From positions 34,881,362-34,945,361 of the forward strand of contig NC_060061.1 in the NCBI RefSeq assembly GCF_020283565.1: a DNA stretch of 64,000 nt, given 5' to 3'. The first letter of the stretch is position 1. The number at the start of each line of letters is the position of its first letter. The position numbers and the translations under genes were made by a program. Positions 23,440-33,434 of this stretch are shown piece by piece. Under the pieces are notes generated by a model, which was not told the DNA's origin, ran no database searches, and saw nothing but the letters and a program-made list of their open reading frames with translations. The DNA comes from Trifolium pratense (lineage: Eukaryota > Streptophyta > Magnoliopsida > Fabales > Fabaceae).

Positions 23440-23500
23440 AGAGTGGAATCGAACCCACGTCGTCTGAATGTTTGGTTAATGTATCAACCGCTACGATACA
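23440..23500 (-). repeat. tRNA-like (SINE-type) segment
   Basis: The minus strand reads ATCGTAGCGGTTGATAC (A-box-like), then GTGGGTTCGATTCC (B-box-like). It points toward the previous segment, and their downstream AT-rich tails meet in an A/T tract at about 23395-23425. Confidence 0.5.
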
Positions 23501-23984
23501 TGACCCACGTTTAAACAAAATATGCGTTACTAAATAATTATAATGAAAGCATTGATAAAAATAAATATCATCATCTTCAACCTCCAGACGGGTCGTTCTG
23601 ACCCGGTTGAACAACCTACGCGACCCGAAACTGAAAATCCGATTTCAGACTATTTTAACATAAAAAATTCATGTTTTAAACACAGAATCGTGAATCCAAC
23701 AACGTTTCTATATGATTCAACATTTTATTGCATCTAAAACACTCATAATCTGAAATCGAAATTTTAAAATAATTTAAGCAAAACCCAGAGTTTTAAAGCT
23801 TTCGATTTCATACCGATTTTAACTCTAAATCATAATTTAAACACAGAACATGAACCAGAATTAATTCTTTATGGTTTAAAAATTTTCTGTGACTGAACAG
23901 TTAAAATCGATATGGAATACAAAATTTTACAGATTCATGAAAACCCAAAGCAAAACACGAAAATTGCAAGGCAGAGGTAAACAA

Positions 23985-23996
23985 GCTCTGATACCA
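23985..23996 (-). promoter_or_regulatory. Element C primer binding site
   Basis: The minus strand reads TGGTATCAGAGC, a perfect match to the initiator tRNA-Met primer consensus, two bases inside the LTR end. Confidence 0.9.
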
Positions 23997-23998
23997 AA

Positions 23999-24446
23999 TG
24001 TAAGATTTTCAACAAATTCATAAACGAAATTCAACCTTAAACAGCGGAAACGAAATTGAATTTAAATAGCCGAAATACCTCCCGCCATTGCTATTGCTTA
24101 AAGCTAGTTCCAAGCTTGTTCCTGTTGAGGATTGATCTTGCTTGAGGTTGTTGAAGCTCTTCTAAACCTTATACAATCTCCCTTGTGTAAGTCACTGAAT
24201 AGAGATATGAGGCTTAGGGAACCAAAACAAGGGTTGCACTCTATTTATAATTTTTGTCCATCACAAAAATATCTTAAGTGCAATCATAACTGCCACACTA
24301 TCTTTATGGGCGGTTACTATATTTGAGGGAAAGAATAAAGACCATAATTTAGGCTTAATGGATAATTAGCACAATGTGTACTTAATAGTAATTATCCCTT
24401 ATTTAAATTAATAAATAAAGAAAATTAAAAGGAGATAAATCTAACA
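23999..24446 (-). repeat. Element C 5' LTR (448 bp)
   Basis: On the element strand it begins TGTTAGATTTATC and ends GAAAATCTTACA. It matches 18430-18882 with about eight substitutions and a 5-bp gap. Its TATA box is near 24249-24239 on the minus strand. Confidence 0.9.
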
Positions 24447-24480
24447 TTTACAAGCTGATTTTATAGGATTGAGTTAGCCC

Positions 24481-24825
24481 AAAACCCTAAAAATATATAC
24501 CACACCCAAGTCTTCTTAGTTCTTACTACTGTTTGTTTCTACCTATTTTGCATGATCCTATATAAAAAGTTTCCTTCAATTAAAATATTTAGGTTTGCAC
24601 TTCCTCCTATGGTATACATTTTATGCTCATCACATTTGTTGTTGACCGCGAGAGCATAGAATTATTCTTTTTTTGCCTTAAACATCACAGTCAAAGAGAA
24701 AACAAATGTTAACTTAGTGTAATCTCTGTATAATTTATTTCTATAAGATATATCAAATTTAATATGATAGTATTGTATAATATGCAATCAAATGAAAACT
24801 TCCATTCATATTCTTATTAAACAAA
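24481..24825. other. Intergenic DNA, nothing recognised
   Basis: AT-rich, no reading frame of note and no repeat recognised. It ends at the A preceding the CTAG terminus of the Helitron-like element. Confidence 0.5.
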
Positions 24826-24836
24826 CTAGCAGGACA

Positions 24837-24854
24837 CCCGTGCGTCCGCACGGG
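24837..24854. repeat. Helitron 3' hairpin
   Basis: CCCGTGCGTCCGCACGGG: perfect inverted arms next to the CTAG terminus, GC-rich in an AT-rich setting. This is the classic Helitron end signal. Confidence 0.8.
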
Positions 24855-24890
24855 AGTCGCGGCGTTGCCGCTCCTCACTTGGTAAGATGA

Positions 24891-26330
24891 AAGGATATAA
24901 TATTTGGTAAAAAAAATAGAAAAAGAACAATGGTAAAACCATCACAAAAAAACTTTAGGTCTCTGTATTAATTTAGGAATATAAATATAGATAATGTAGA
25001 AATTATGAAGAAAAAAAATAGGCTACCTTATTAATATATTAGTAAAAACATAGGTGTTGAAAAATCACAAAAAAAACTTATGTCCATGTATTAATATATG
25101 AATATAAATATAGTCCCATAAAAATTATTAAAAAATAGGCAATCATATTAAAATGTTAGTGAAAATATAGGATAGGTCTCGCCACAGTCATCAAAATAAT
25201 TAGGTCATCGTATTAAATATGAGTATAACCAGAAAAATTGTAAAAAAAATAGACAACTTAATTTTTATTTTATTTTTGTTTCAAACAACTTAATTAATAT
25301 ATAATTAAAAGTATAAGTCCCGTAGAAACCACACAAACAAAAAAGTTTTCATATTAATATATGAGTTTAAATATAGGTCCCGCAGATGTTATAAAAGAAT
25401 GGGCAAACTTATTAATATGAGTAAAACACATAGGTCCCCATGTACCAAAAAAAACGCATAGGTCCCCAGAAATCACACAAAAAATTAGGATCTCGTATTA
25501 ATATATAATTATAAATATAGGTCTAAAAAAAATAGTAAAAAATTGAAAACTTCACTTGATAACATAAAATAGTAATTTATTGGGAAGTAGATTAAAAGAT
25601 TAAAAAAATAGAAAGATATAATATTTGGTAAAAAAATAGAAAAAGAACAATGGTAAAACTATCACAAAAAAACCTTATGTCTCCGTATTAATATTTGAAT
25701 ATAAATGATAATGTAGAAATTATGGAAAAATAGGTTACCTTATTAATATATTAGTAAAAACACAGGCCTTGTAAAAACCACCAAAAAATTAGGTCTCTGT
25801 ATTAAATATATGAGTATAAATATATCCTTTTAAAATTATTAAAAATAGGTAACCTTGTTAATATGTTAGTGAAAATATAGGTCTCACAAAAATCATCAAA
25901 ATAATTAGGTCACCGTATTAAATATGAGTATAACCCGTAAAATTGTAAAACAAAATGGGCAACTTAATTAATATATAAATAAAAGTATAAGCCCCGTATA
26001 AATCACAAAAAAAAAAGTTTCCATATTAATATATGAGTATTTTATAGGTTCCGTATATGTTATAAAAGAACGGACAAACGTATTAATCGTATTAATATGA
26101 GTAAAAAACATAGGCCCCGCATAAACCACATAGAAGATCAGGTTATCGTATATTAATATATGAGTATAAATTTAAGTTCACAAAAAATAGTTAAAAACTG
26201 TAAATTTTATTAATAAGAGTAAAAACATAGGCCCTGCGTACGTGTATGATATAAACTGTTGTTGTTTTGTTTGGCACACCTTGTGTCAATCAGGACTCAT
26301 TATTAATAATAAAATTCATTTTAGTTTGTT
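24891..26330. repeat. 721-bp tandem duplication built of about 122-bp degenerate monomers
   Basis: Sequence from AAGGATATAATATTTGG at 24891 recurs at 25612 and stays alignable, with many substitutions and gaps, to about 26330. Inside each copy a shorter monomer recurs about every 122 bases, with TAGGTCYC near GTATTAATATATGAGTATAA and ATTATTAAAAAATAGGCAAC. Further single monomers lie at 26340-26670 and 27090-27300. Confidence 0.75.
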
Positions 26331-26340
26331 AAAAAAAAAA
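26250..26340 (+). mobile_element. PolyA-ended LINE 3' tail fragment
   Basis: GGCACACCTTGTGTCAATCAGG, then TTCATTTTAGTTTGTT and a run of A. It resembles 3' ends of plant LINE retrotransposons and shares the same end as the fragment at 27430-27510. It interrupts the tandem repeats on the plus strand. Confidence 0.5.
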
Positions 26341-26689
26341 CACAGGCACCGCAGAAATCACACAAAAGATTATATCCTTCTGTTAATGCATGAGTATAAA
26401 TATATGTCAAGAATGAGCAACCTTATTAATATATTAATAAAAAAAATATGGCTCGTAAAAATGAACAAAATAATTAGATCCTTGTATTAATATTTGATAT
26501 AACCCGTAAAATTATAAAAAATAAACAACTTTATTAATATATGATTAAAATTATAAGTCTCGTACAAATAAAAAAAAAGGTTATCTTATTAATTGATGAG
26601 TATAAATATATATAGTCCTACATAAATTATTAAAGAACATGAAATCTTATTAATAAGAGAAAAAACATATGCCACTTTTTGCTTTTTCA

Positions 26690-27085
26690 TAGCCGCCCCA
26701 CAACAACATAGTAAACCCTACTTTTTGCTTTTTATTCTCGTTCATCTTTCAATGAGGGGTGATTTTGGATCAATTTTGATCTAAAATCACCCCTTTTTGA
26801 TTGTTTTATATTTTTTTTATTTAAATAAGTGATTTTTCACACATTCTTATGTTTCATTTGAGTTTTCTTTTGTTGTTCTTGTCTGATGTTGTTTTAATCC
26901 CGTCTTAGTGCAGAGTTTTTTTGTCTTGAGTTCGCGTCTTGGTACGGTGTCCGGTTTAATTCCGTTGTAGTACAATGTTTGTTTTGTTCAGATTTGCAGA
27001 TTTGTTCCGATTCAGATTCAGTGCAGATTCACACGTACTCTACTTACTTGAATAAATGAATATTGTTTGTTGTTAGTCTAAAAAA
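26690..27085 (+). other. Foreign insert with a strong hairpin and polyA end
   Basis: A less AT-biased stretch inside the Helitron repeats with transcript-like composition, ending in an A-rich tract after about 27075. It contains an inverted repeat at 26756-26793 (18-base arms, one mismatch, two-base spacer) followed by T5. It could be a captured or retroposed transcript fragment. No coding frame recognised. Confidence 0.4.
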
Positions 27086-27429
27086 AAGAAAAACATAGGT
27101 CCCGTAGAATTCACACGAAAGATTATGTCCCCATATTAATATATGACTATAACTTGTAAAATTATAAAAAAATAAACAACTTTACTAATATATGAGTAAA
27201 AATATAAGACCCGTAGATATATCCAAAAAAATTAGGTTCCCGTATTAATTTGAATATAACCCGTAAAATTATTTTAAAAAAATAGGCAACATAATATTTT
27301 AGTCCTTTTATTTCTCCAATAATTTTCTTCCGCATAGAAAAATCTCATAAGAATGAAAGTCATATCTTTCTTATTATATCTTTCTTGTGTGATTTGTTTA
27401 TGGTTTTGTTTCTCTGACTCTTTGTAAAC

Positions 27430-27510
27430 TTTTGTAGTCTACCTCGGTACGTCTTGTGTTGGGTAGGTTTTCTATGTTAATATATCTCATTTTGGTTTGT
27501 TAAAAAAAAT
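27430..27510 (+). mobile_element. PolyA-ended LINE 3' tail fragment, second copy
   Basis: CTCGGTACGTCTTGTGTTGGG..., then TCATTTTGGTTTGTT and A7. Similar layout and end to 26250-26340. Confidence 0.5.
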
Positions 27511-27775
27511 ATTAGTCCTTATATCAAAAACAAAAAATCTTTAAAAAAAAAACTTCTAAAAAATGTCATTTATTTTTCAACTATTTTCAACTTTGTATTT
27601 AATTTTTACTGTTTTTTTTAAACTAAATGTATCATTCACGCGCAACTGTAGAGAATAATCCTCTTGAGGTAACTGACAATTTTTATTATTTTTGTCTCAC
27701 CATTTTGGTAGAACATAGGCTACCTCTTCGACCAGACAAGAAACCTGTGAAGCAGCTTCCAAGGAGGTTTGCGCC

Positions 27776-27984
27776 AATTAATTCATATGGCTTAGTGGTA
27801 AATCTAATAAGAATTGTAAGTAAAAGGTTAAGGGTTCGATTCCTACTAAGAAATTTTTTAGCATTTTTCTACTAACGTTTTTTAATAAAGACACAAAATA
27901 ACCCTGAATTGATTATGCGTCAAAAAATGAAAAAGGGGAGAATTAGGAATTTCATAGGTACTTTCTTTTCTTATATAGTAGATT
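27776..27984. repeat. 209-bp repeat with tRNA-like part and Helitron terminus, copy 1
   Basis: Starts AATTAATTCATATGGCTTAGTGG, which holds an A-box-like TGGCTTAGTGG and, about 45 bases on, a B-box GGTTCGATTCC on the plus strand. It ends TTATATAGTAGATT, the complement of the Helitron start. The second copy is at 28430-28637. Confidence 0.85.
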
Positions 27985-28429
27985 TTTTTACGGGAGTTTT
28001 TCAGTTTTTCTCCCACCATATTCTTGTATTAAATTAATTAAATTTATTGAGTTTAACTACAAATTGAAAATTAACTTAATTAAATATTGGATTGAAGTCC
28101 ATAAATCAAGTTGAGTCAATCTAAAATAACGAAACATAAACAATAAATGATAAAATTACACTAAAGAAAGGGTTGAACTCAAATAAAATATCATAAATAA
28201 ATGGAAACAACACCATGTACCTATATTGTAAAAAAAAACCATACATTTGTTATCTTATTTGGTATAATGCACTTATGACGTTGAAATAAAGAATTTCATT
28301 GAATCTCTCCTTTTATTTGTACATGAATTTTACTCTCTTATTATAAAAAAGAAAAAATAAATAAACACTTCCCCTTTCTTCTTTTAACTTAACTCATGTT
28401 GATTATATGTTAGTTCCAAAAATATAACA

Positions 28430-28637
28430 AATTAATTCATATGGCTTAGTGGTAAATCTAATAAGATTGTAAGTAAAATGTTAAGGGTTCGATTCCTACT
28501 AAGAAATTTTTTAGCATTTTTCTACTAACGTTTTTTAATAAAGACACAAAATAATCCTGAATTGATTATGTGTCAAAAAATAAAAAAGGGGCGAATTAGG
28601 AATTTCATAGGTACTTTCTTTTCTTATATAGTAGATT
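28430..28637. repeat. 209-bp repeat with tRNA-like part and Helitron terminus, copy 2
   Basis: Very similar to 27776-27984 with one single-base deletion and a handful of substitutions. The similarity ends sharply on both sides; 445 bp of unrelated AT-rich DNA lies between the copies. Probably the end of a second related Helitron or a duplicated terminus. Confidence 0.85.
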
Positions 28638-29339
28638 CTCTCCAATAGTGTGTGTGTGGTTATCATGATGTGTAACTTGTTTCAATTTAGTCCCTCCACA
28701 TTGTGCTTACGTGGATTATAAGGTTGAAATCTAAAAAAATTGAAAGTATCAAATATCAAATAGGTCTCGGACATGTGTCTAAACATTGACATGTGTTCAC
28801 ATATTTTAAATAAATTTTACCTTAGGTATTACCTTATAAATTATGATCGTGTGCAATATAACAAGTAAATATTAATGTGCCATATACTTATAGTGTTTAT
28901 ATTGAATTTTATATTACTTGTAAAAGAATTTCTCTAAATATTACTCATTAACTGAATAGTATAACATGAGCAATGAATTATTTTATGAAGATGAATTTTG
29001 CTTTTTCTTTTCTTTCTTATTGACAACATTTACGATATAGATATAGGTACAAAATTCCTTCAAATTATTCAATAACTCTACCCATAGACATCTCATGGAG
29101 TTCAAAGCAGCACCTGTCCTAAACTCCACCCCATTGCTGACACTGAAATTTAGAGACATGGATTTGTGTTATTGTGAATGTGAAAATCCACCGCATGAAG
29201 GTGACAATGGTGTGCCGTATGGTTTGTGTTATTGTGAATGTGAAAGCATCAACATCTAGTTTCATGAAAGCAATAGGGACAGGGAACCAATTACAGGTGG
29301 AGAATATAAAGCCCCACCAATTAAAATATAGGCCCCGAC
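28638..29339. other. Intergenic DNA, nothing recognised
   Basis: AT-rich. Two nearby copies of GGTTTGTGTTATTGTGAATGTGAAA-like sequence (about 29162 and 29220) form a small tandem duplication. No gene supported. Confidence 0.45.
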
Positions 29340-29359
29340 TTTTTTTTTATCCAAAAAAA

Positions 29360-29665
29360 TATGGGAATATTTATTTTTGGAGAATTTCGTGAATTTTCGA
29401 AAACGAGAATTCCAAGATAATTTTTCTAGAAAAAAGTTCTGGAGTTATCTCGAGAAAAAACTTTCGAAAAGTTTTCAAAAAAAAATCCTCGAAATTGTTT
29501 CGACAAAAAAGTTTGAGCTATCTCGAGAAAAAATGTTTTGGAGAATTTTCGAGAAAAAATCATCAAAATTTTTTCGAGAAAAAAGTTTTTGAAAACAACC
29601 ATCGAAATTTTTTGAGAAAAAAAAGTTTTGGAAAGTTTCTGGAAAAAAATTCACGAATTTCAAAG
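29360..29665. repeat. TTTTCGAGAAAAAA-type tandem repeat
   Basis: About eight degenerate units of roughly 35-40 bases built around TTTTCGAGAAAAAA (near-palindromic TTCGAGAA core). Long reading frames on both strands here arise from the repeat and are not genes. Confidence 0.7.
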
Positions 29666-29733
29666 GAGGCCTAATATTTTGAGGCTTAAAAGAGGGCCAA
29701 AAGGGGGGATTTTTGTATGGTTTTTTTTTTGGA

Positions 29734-29912
29734 TTTAATTGATATGCACCGACGGTGTAAAATAATTTTACACTATCAACCAATACCAACCATGTTTTCC
29801 GCCACATCACCCCACTTCACCCCCACTTTCTTGATATGACATGACAAAATAATGGTTGTTTATTGGACGATGGTGTAAAACTATTTTACACCGTCGGTGC
29901 ATATCAATTAAA
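29734..29912. mobile_element. MITE with long perfect terminal inverted repeats (179 bp)
   Basis: The ends match as inverted repeats over at least 30 bases, from TTTAATTGATATGCACCGAC on the left to its complement on the right; the inner part also pairs (GTGTAAAATAATTTTACAC). Flanks are T-rich on both sides, so the target duplication cannot be read. The GCACCGACGGTGTAAAA type is very common in legume DNA. Confidence 0.85.
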
Positions 29913-32900
29913 CTTTTTTTTTTACGGCTCTAATTGTCACTGTCACGTATAATTGAGGTTATTACAAAATTTCAATTGAGATATTGCTTGGGCAACAATC
30001 TTAATTTTAATTTTAGTTTTAGAGTGAAGTATATTATGATCACTAACTAAAAAACAAAATCCACGTTAGTCTTGGGAAGAAGACTTTCAATATATATCCA
30101 AGTAGAGCTAAGACTTTTAAAACACTTTTGGGTTATACAATAGGAGCATAAAAGTATTTAGAATATCATCACCTTAATTAACATAATAACAAGAATAAAA
30201 TTAAATGGTTCCAACAACGTAACACATTTTTATTTTTATTTAAAACTTTAAGTTATATACTGTGTATATTAATCTTTTCATTTTTATATTGTTCAACAAT
30301 ATATATATTTTTATTTTTATTTAATAAAAGACTTTTTTTAATTATACTCCACACACCAACATATATTATATACTCATTTTGTTTTTCTTTATATATATTA
30401 TATGTGTCTTATTTACTATTGTTAATAAGATATTTAAGTAAATGCAACTAATTTTTTATTAAAATCAACACAACCTACATTCTTTTATGAACTGCGCACA
30501 GTTAAATAAAACGCTTATTTGCGGTATAGCTTTTTTTGTTTTTTTTAAGAAGCTTATTTACGAATAGTTTAGTGAATTTTCACACTCTTTTATCTATTTG
30601 CTTCGTCTCAAAATAACTGATCTATTGATAAATTAAAAAAAATATTGTTTTAAAATAATAGTTTCATTCTGTAGTTGTGAACACTCAAACAAAGAAAAGG
30701 TTCTTCGAATCTGTGTTAAATGTGATCAAGGATAAGGTACTAGTTTCAGTGGAATTAGAATGTGTTCTGTTAGTGTTCTCAACGACCTTGCTTGATCAAC
30801 AATTTGGAGAGTTAATATGCAAAACGAAAACTTTCGAGAACTTAATATTTTTTGGCATTTGTCTCATTTCAATTTTTTTTTGTTTTTTGGTACAAGTCTC
30901 ATTTCAATTTTTAATACAACATTCATTATTATTATTATTTTCAAGTGTACTCTTTAATAAATAATATTGGTATCACTTTGAATTTAATACGTTTTACTTT
31001 ACATTTATTACATATGAATTAATCTTCTTCTTTTTTTGATAATCTGAATTAATCTTTTCTAGTCATCTGTGGTTGATGTGATTTCGAAGGATTTGAACTA
31101 TTTACACTATTATGTGGCGGTCATAGCAAGCATAAAAGACCTTCTTTAATTGGATTGGGAAGTCCGCTTTCTCATTCTAGTACTGATATTTTGACAAAGT
31201 TAAGATCAACTAATGATGACAAATTGATCTTTTGAGAATTCTCACATGCAGAGATGAAGAACATCCTCTGATCTAATACTTAATGATGCTTCACCGTTGC
31301 ACTTGATTTTTCTTTTTTCTTTCCGTCTCTGTTAGCTATTGTACCAAAAAAAAGAAACTAGACAAGTTCTTTTAGATGGTCCTTATAAAAAAAAAAAAGT
31401 TATTTTGGATGGAGAGTGTGATACCATTTATGAATACATTATTTAGAAATACTATATATATATTGGTCATTTGTCGTTCTCAGCAATTTTGTCTTCATAA
31501 ATGGTGCAAGATATTAACATTCCACGTTAATTTTTTATTCCGATTTTTTATATAAATAATTTAGTCAATAGAAATTCGTTTTTAAATTAAAATTAGTAGC
31601 TAGAATGTCTGAAGATGAAATCTCAATCTTTACATATAATGCGATTAAAATGGTCGTATTTGAACTTTTTATAAATAGACGAAATGACAAGTCATTAGAA
31701 ATTCATACATATAAAATGGAAAGATTGAGATTTGAACTCTGATCATAACGTTCAAGTCCAACTTAACAATCTCAATGTTTCTATTGAAATAAATTTTGAG
31801 CAGTCACATTTGGATTTTAACTGAAACAAATTTCAGATCTCACTCTCTTCCTAGATATAGAAATGGGTTGCTGCCAAACCCACATGTCTGGTCTTTTTTC
31901 CTTGAAGTAATGCAAGATACTAGTAAATAAATCGATAACAATGCACCAAAATATTTTGTCAAGGAAAAGAAGAACCCCACCAAAATATAGAATAATATAT
32001 TACAGTACTGTTATGTCGGTTGCATCATGCATGCATGCACTATCTCCTATGAAATGCATCTCACATGGCACATTCAATTATACAACATACATTTACACCT
32101 TCTTATAGTAATTTTATTTATTTTTCTTCTTTTTAGAATCAACTGTTAGGGTCCATTTAGTTGAGCAGAAAGAAAAATGAAGAAAAAAAATTAAGAATTT
32201 CAATTGATGAATGTGGACTAACTGTTGTCCAAGTTCATTCATTAAAATCTGTAATTTTCTTTCAACAGAGCCTTAAAAATAAGCATGGCGGCCAAATAAT
32301 GCAAAATGTTTATCGTATCAAGCTGATTTTGGCCTTAAGCTAAAATGTCCCAAATTTGTATTTTATCACAGAGAATGTACTTATTTTTTAAGTGGGGTTG
32401 AGTCTAACGTTGTCGGTTGTTTGTTGATATTGCTCTATACTCCTACCACTCAGTATATTTGGTCAAAGAGCAAAAAAATCAAACTTTTTTAGGCTAGCTG
32501 TTTATCAAGTTGTAGGTCATTTGACACTATCTCACTTTTCAATATTCCCTTTGACGTTTATTATAAGAATTAAATAATTTTTTAAATTTATTGAATAATT
32601 AATTATCTAATTTATCATTGAGTTGTTTGATTCAATCTTAAAAAAATAATAATAATTTAATTCATTGATCTTTGTATATTTTTTTCTCTCATCTTTCTTT
32701 TCACTCAACCAAACACACTCTATCTGTGATTGTAAACACCTCTATTTTTTTTTATTAAGTGGGATCATTTCAATTTATCGGATAAAATGGAGAATTTTAT
32801 TTGAAAAAACATATAGACAAGAAAATGTGTCGAGAGATGATCTCCATTGATAAAGGAATGTAGAAGTGCATTGCTACGATTTTATAGTAATAAAACATAT

Positions 32901-33330
32901 AAATGCATCTTGACAAAAAAAAATATATATATATATATACATTTCAAAAGAGTTTAATTTATGTATACAATCATTTAAAATTATTTTATACATGTGTTTA
33001 ATCACGTGTTGGCACATCGAAGAATACATTTATAAACACATAATTTCTCATATTCATTCATTACATGATATAATAATATATAATTGAATACGTGTTTAAA
33101 ATAATTTTAAATTAATAATATATAAAAATTAAACTTTTTAAAAAATTAACGACAAATAGAAATCTATACTACAAAAATATAGTATTATAAACATCTTTAT
33201 TTCCTTTTAAGATATTCAGATGATATTAACTCAATTTTATCATTTGTAAAAAAAACCCCTCAATTTTATCATCTTCATTTAATTTAAAAAATAAAATAAA
33301 ATTTGGAGTTGACCTTCTTTCAGAATAGTA
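29913..33330. other. AT-rich intergenic DNA without genes
   Basis: No coding frame, RNA gene or clear transposon recognised. Dinucleotide (AT/TA) runs lie at about 30298-30310, 31453-31462 and 32920-32940. Confidence 0.5.
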
Positions 33331-33432
33331 CTTCCCCCAATGCTTAATATAAGAGAGATTTCACTTTTTATATTCTTTGAGAATTTAATGTATCTAGTCC
33401 ATATTATATTAAGGACCGGACTCCGGAGGGAG
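33331..33432. mobile_element. Stowaway-like MITE (about 102 bp)
   Basis: Left end CTTCCCCCAATGCTTAATATAAG, right end complement CTCCCTCCGGAGTCCGGTCC then TTAATATAAT, with TA on both outer sides (33329-33330, 33433-33434). TA duplication and CTCCCTCC termini are Stowaway (Tc1/mariner) traits. Confidence 0.7.
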
Positions 33433-33434
33433 TA

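Larger units (their letters stand above)
22216..23984 (-). other. Element C leader region
   Basis: About 1.8 kb between the primer site and the recognisable Gag. No clear coding content. It contains two oppositely oriented tRNA-like segments (23310-23372 plus, 23440-23500 minus). The rest is AT-rich. Confidence 0.5.
18430..24446 (-). mobile_element. Element C: decayed minus-strand copia retrotransposon
   Basis: Bounded by direct copies of a 450-bp LTR (18430-18882 and 23999-24446) and a perfect TTTAC duplication (18425-18429 and 24447-24451). Orientation is minus: reading from the right there is the LTR, a tRNA-Met primer site (23996-23985), a long leader, Gag, protease, integrase, RT and RNase H remnants, a polypurine tract (18890-18883) and the other LTR. 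The two LTRs differ by about eight substitutions and one 5-bp indel, so it is older than element B. All coding parts are broken by stops or frameshifts. Confidence 0.9.
18132..24480 (+). mobile_element. Element D: TRIM-type element split by element C
   Basis: A small non-coding retroelement. The first LTR-like copy (about 18132-18236, GTTAAGAAGTCACGTATCGG...) is followed by an initiator tRNA-Met primer site at 18243 and about 100 bp of internal DNA. A second copy starts TGTTAAGAAATCTCACATC at 18357, is cut at 18429 and resumes at 24452 with AAGCTGATTTTATAGG. Its LTR resembles the abundant legume TRIM with TGTTAAGAAGTCTCACATCG. No protein is encoded; such elements move using enzymes of others. 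A solo copy of the same LTR type is at 50587-50690. Outer borders are approximate. Confidence 0.78.
24826..27982 (-). mobile_element. Non-autonomous Helitron-like element (minus strand)
   Basis: On the minus strand the element starts TCTACTATATAAG (27982 downward), as plant Helitrons do, and ends with an 18-nt hairpin, seven bases, then CTAG at 24829-24826. The base before the TC is A and the base after the CTAG is T, as expected for insertion between A and T without target duplication. There is no Rep/helicase coding, so it is non-autonomous. The interior is degenerate tandem repeats plus polyA-ended fragments. A second copy of the outer 209 bp at 28430-28637 makes the true TC end ambiguous (alternative right end 28635). 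Confidence 0.72.

Noticed and set aside
27776..27850. Functional tRNA genes (here and at 23310, 23440, 28430, 55768, 56930, 57095, 58838)
   Set aside because: A- and B-box-like motifs are present, but I could not build full cloverleafs with paired acceptor stems; SINE-type remnants fit better.
29377..29810. ORFs of 71 and 111 codons on opposite strands
   Set aside because: They are produced by the TTTTCGAGAAAA repeat and the adjoining MITE; protein text is repetitive F/K/S only.
30677..30964. 95-codon plus-strand ORF
   Set aside because: Low-complexity Phe/Leu-rich, no domain, AT-rich composition like the surroundings.
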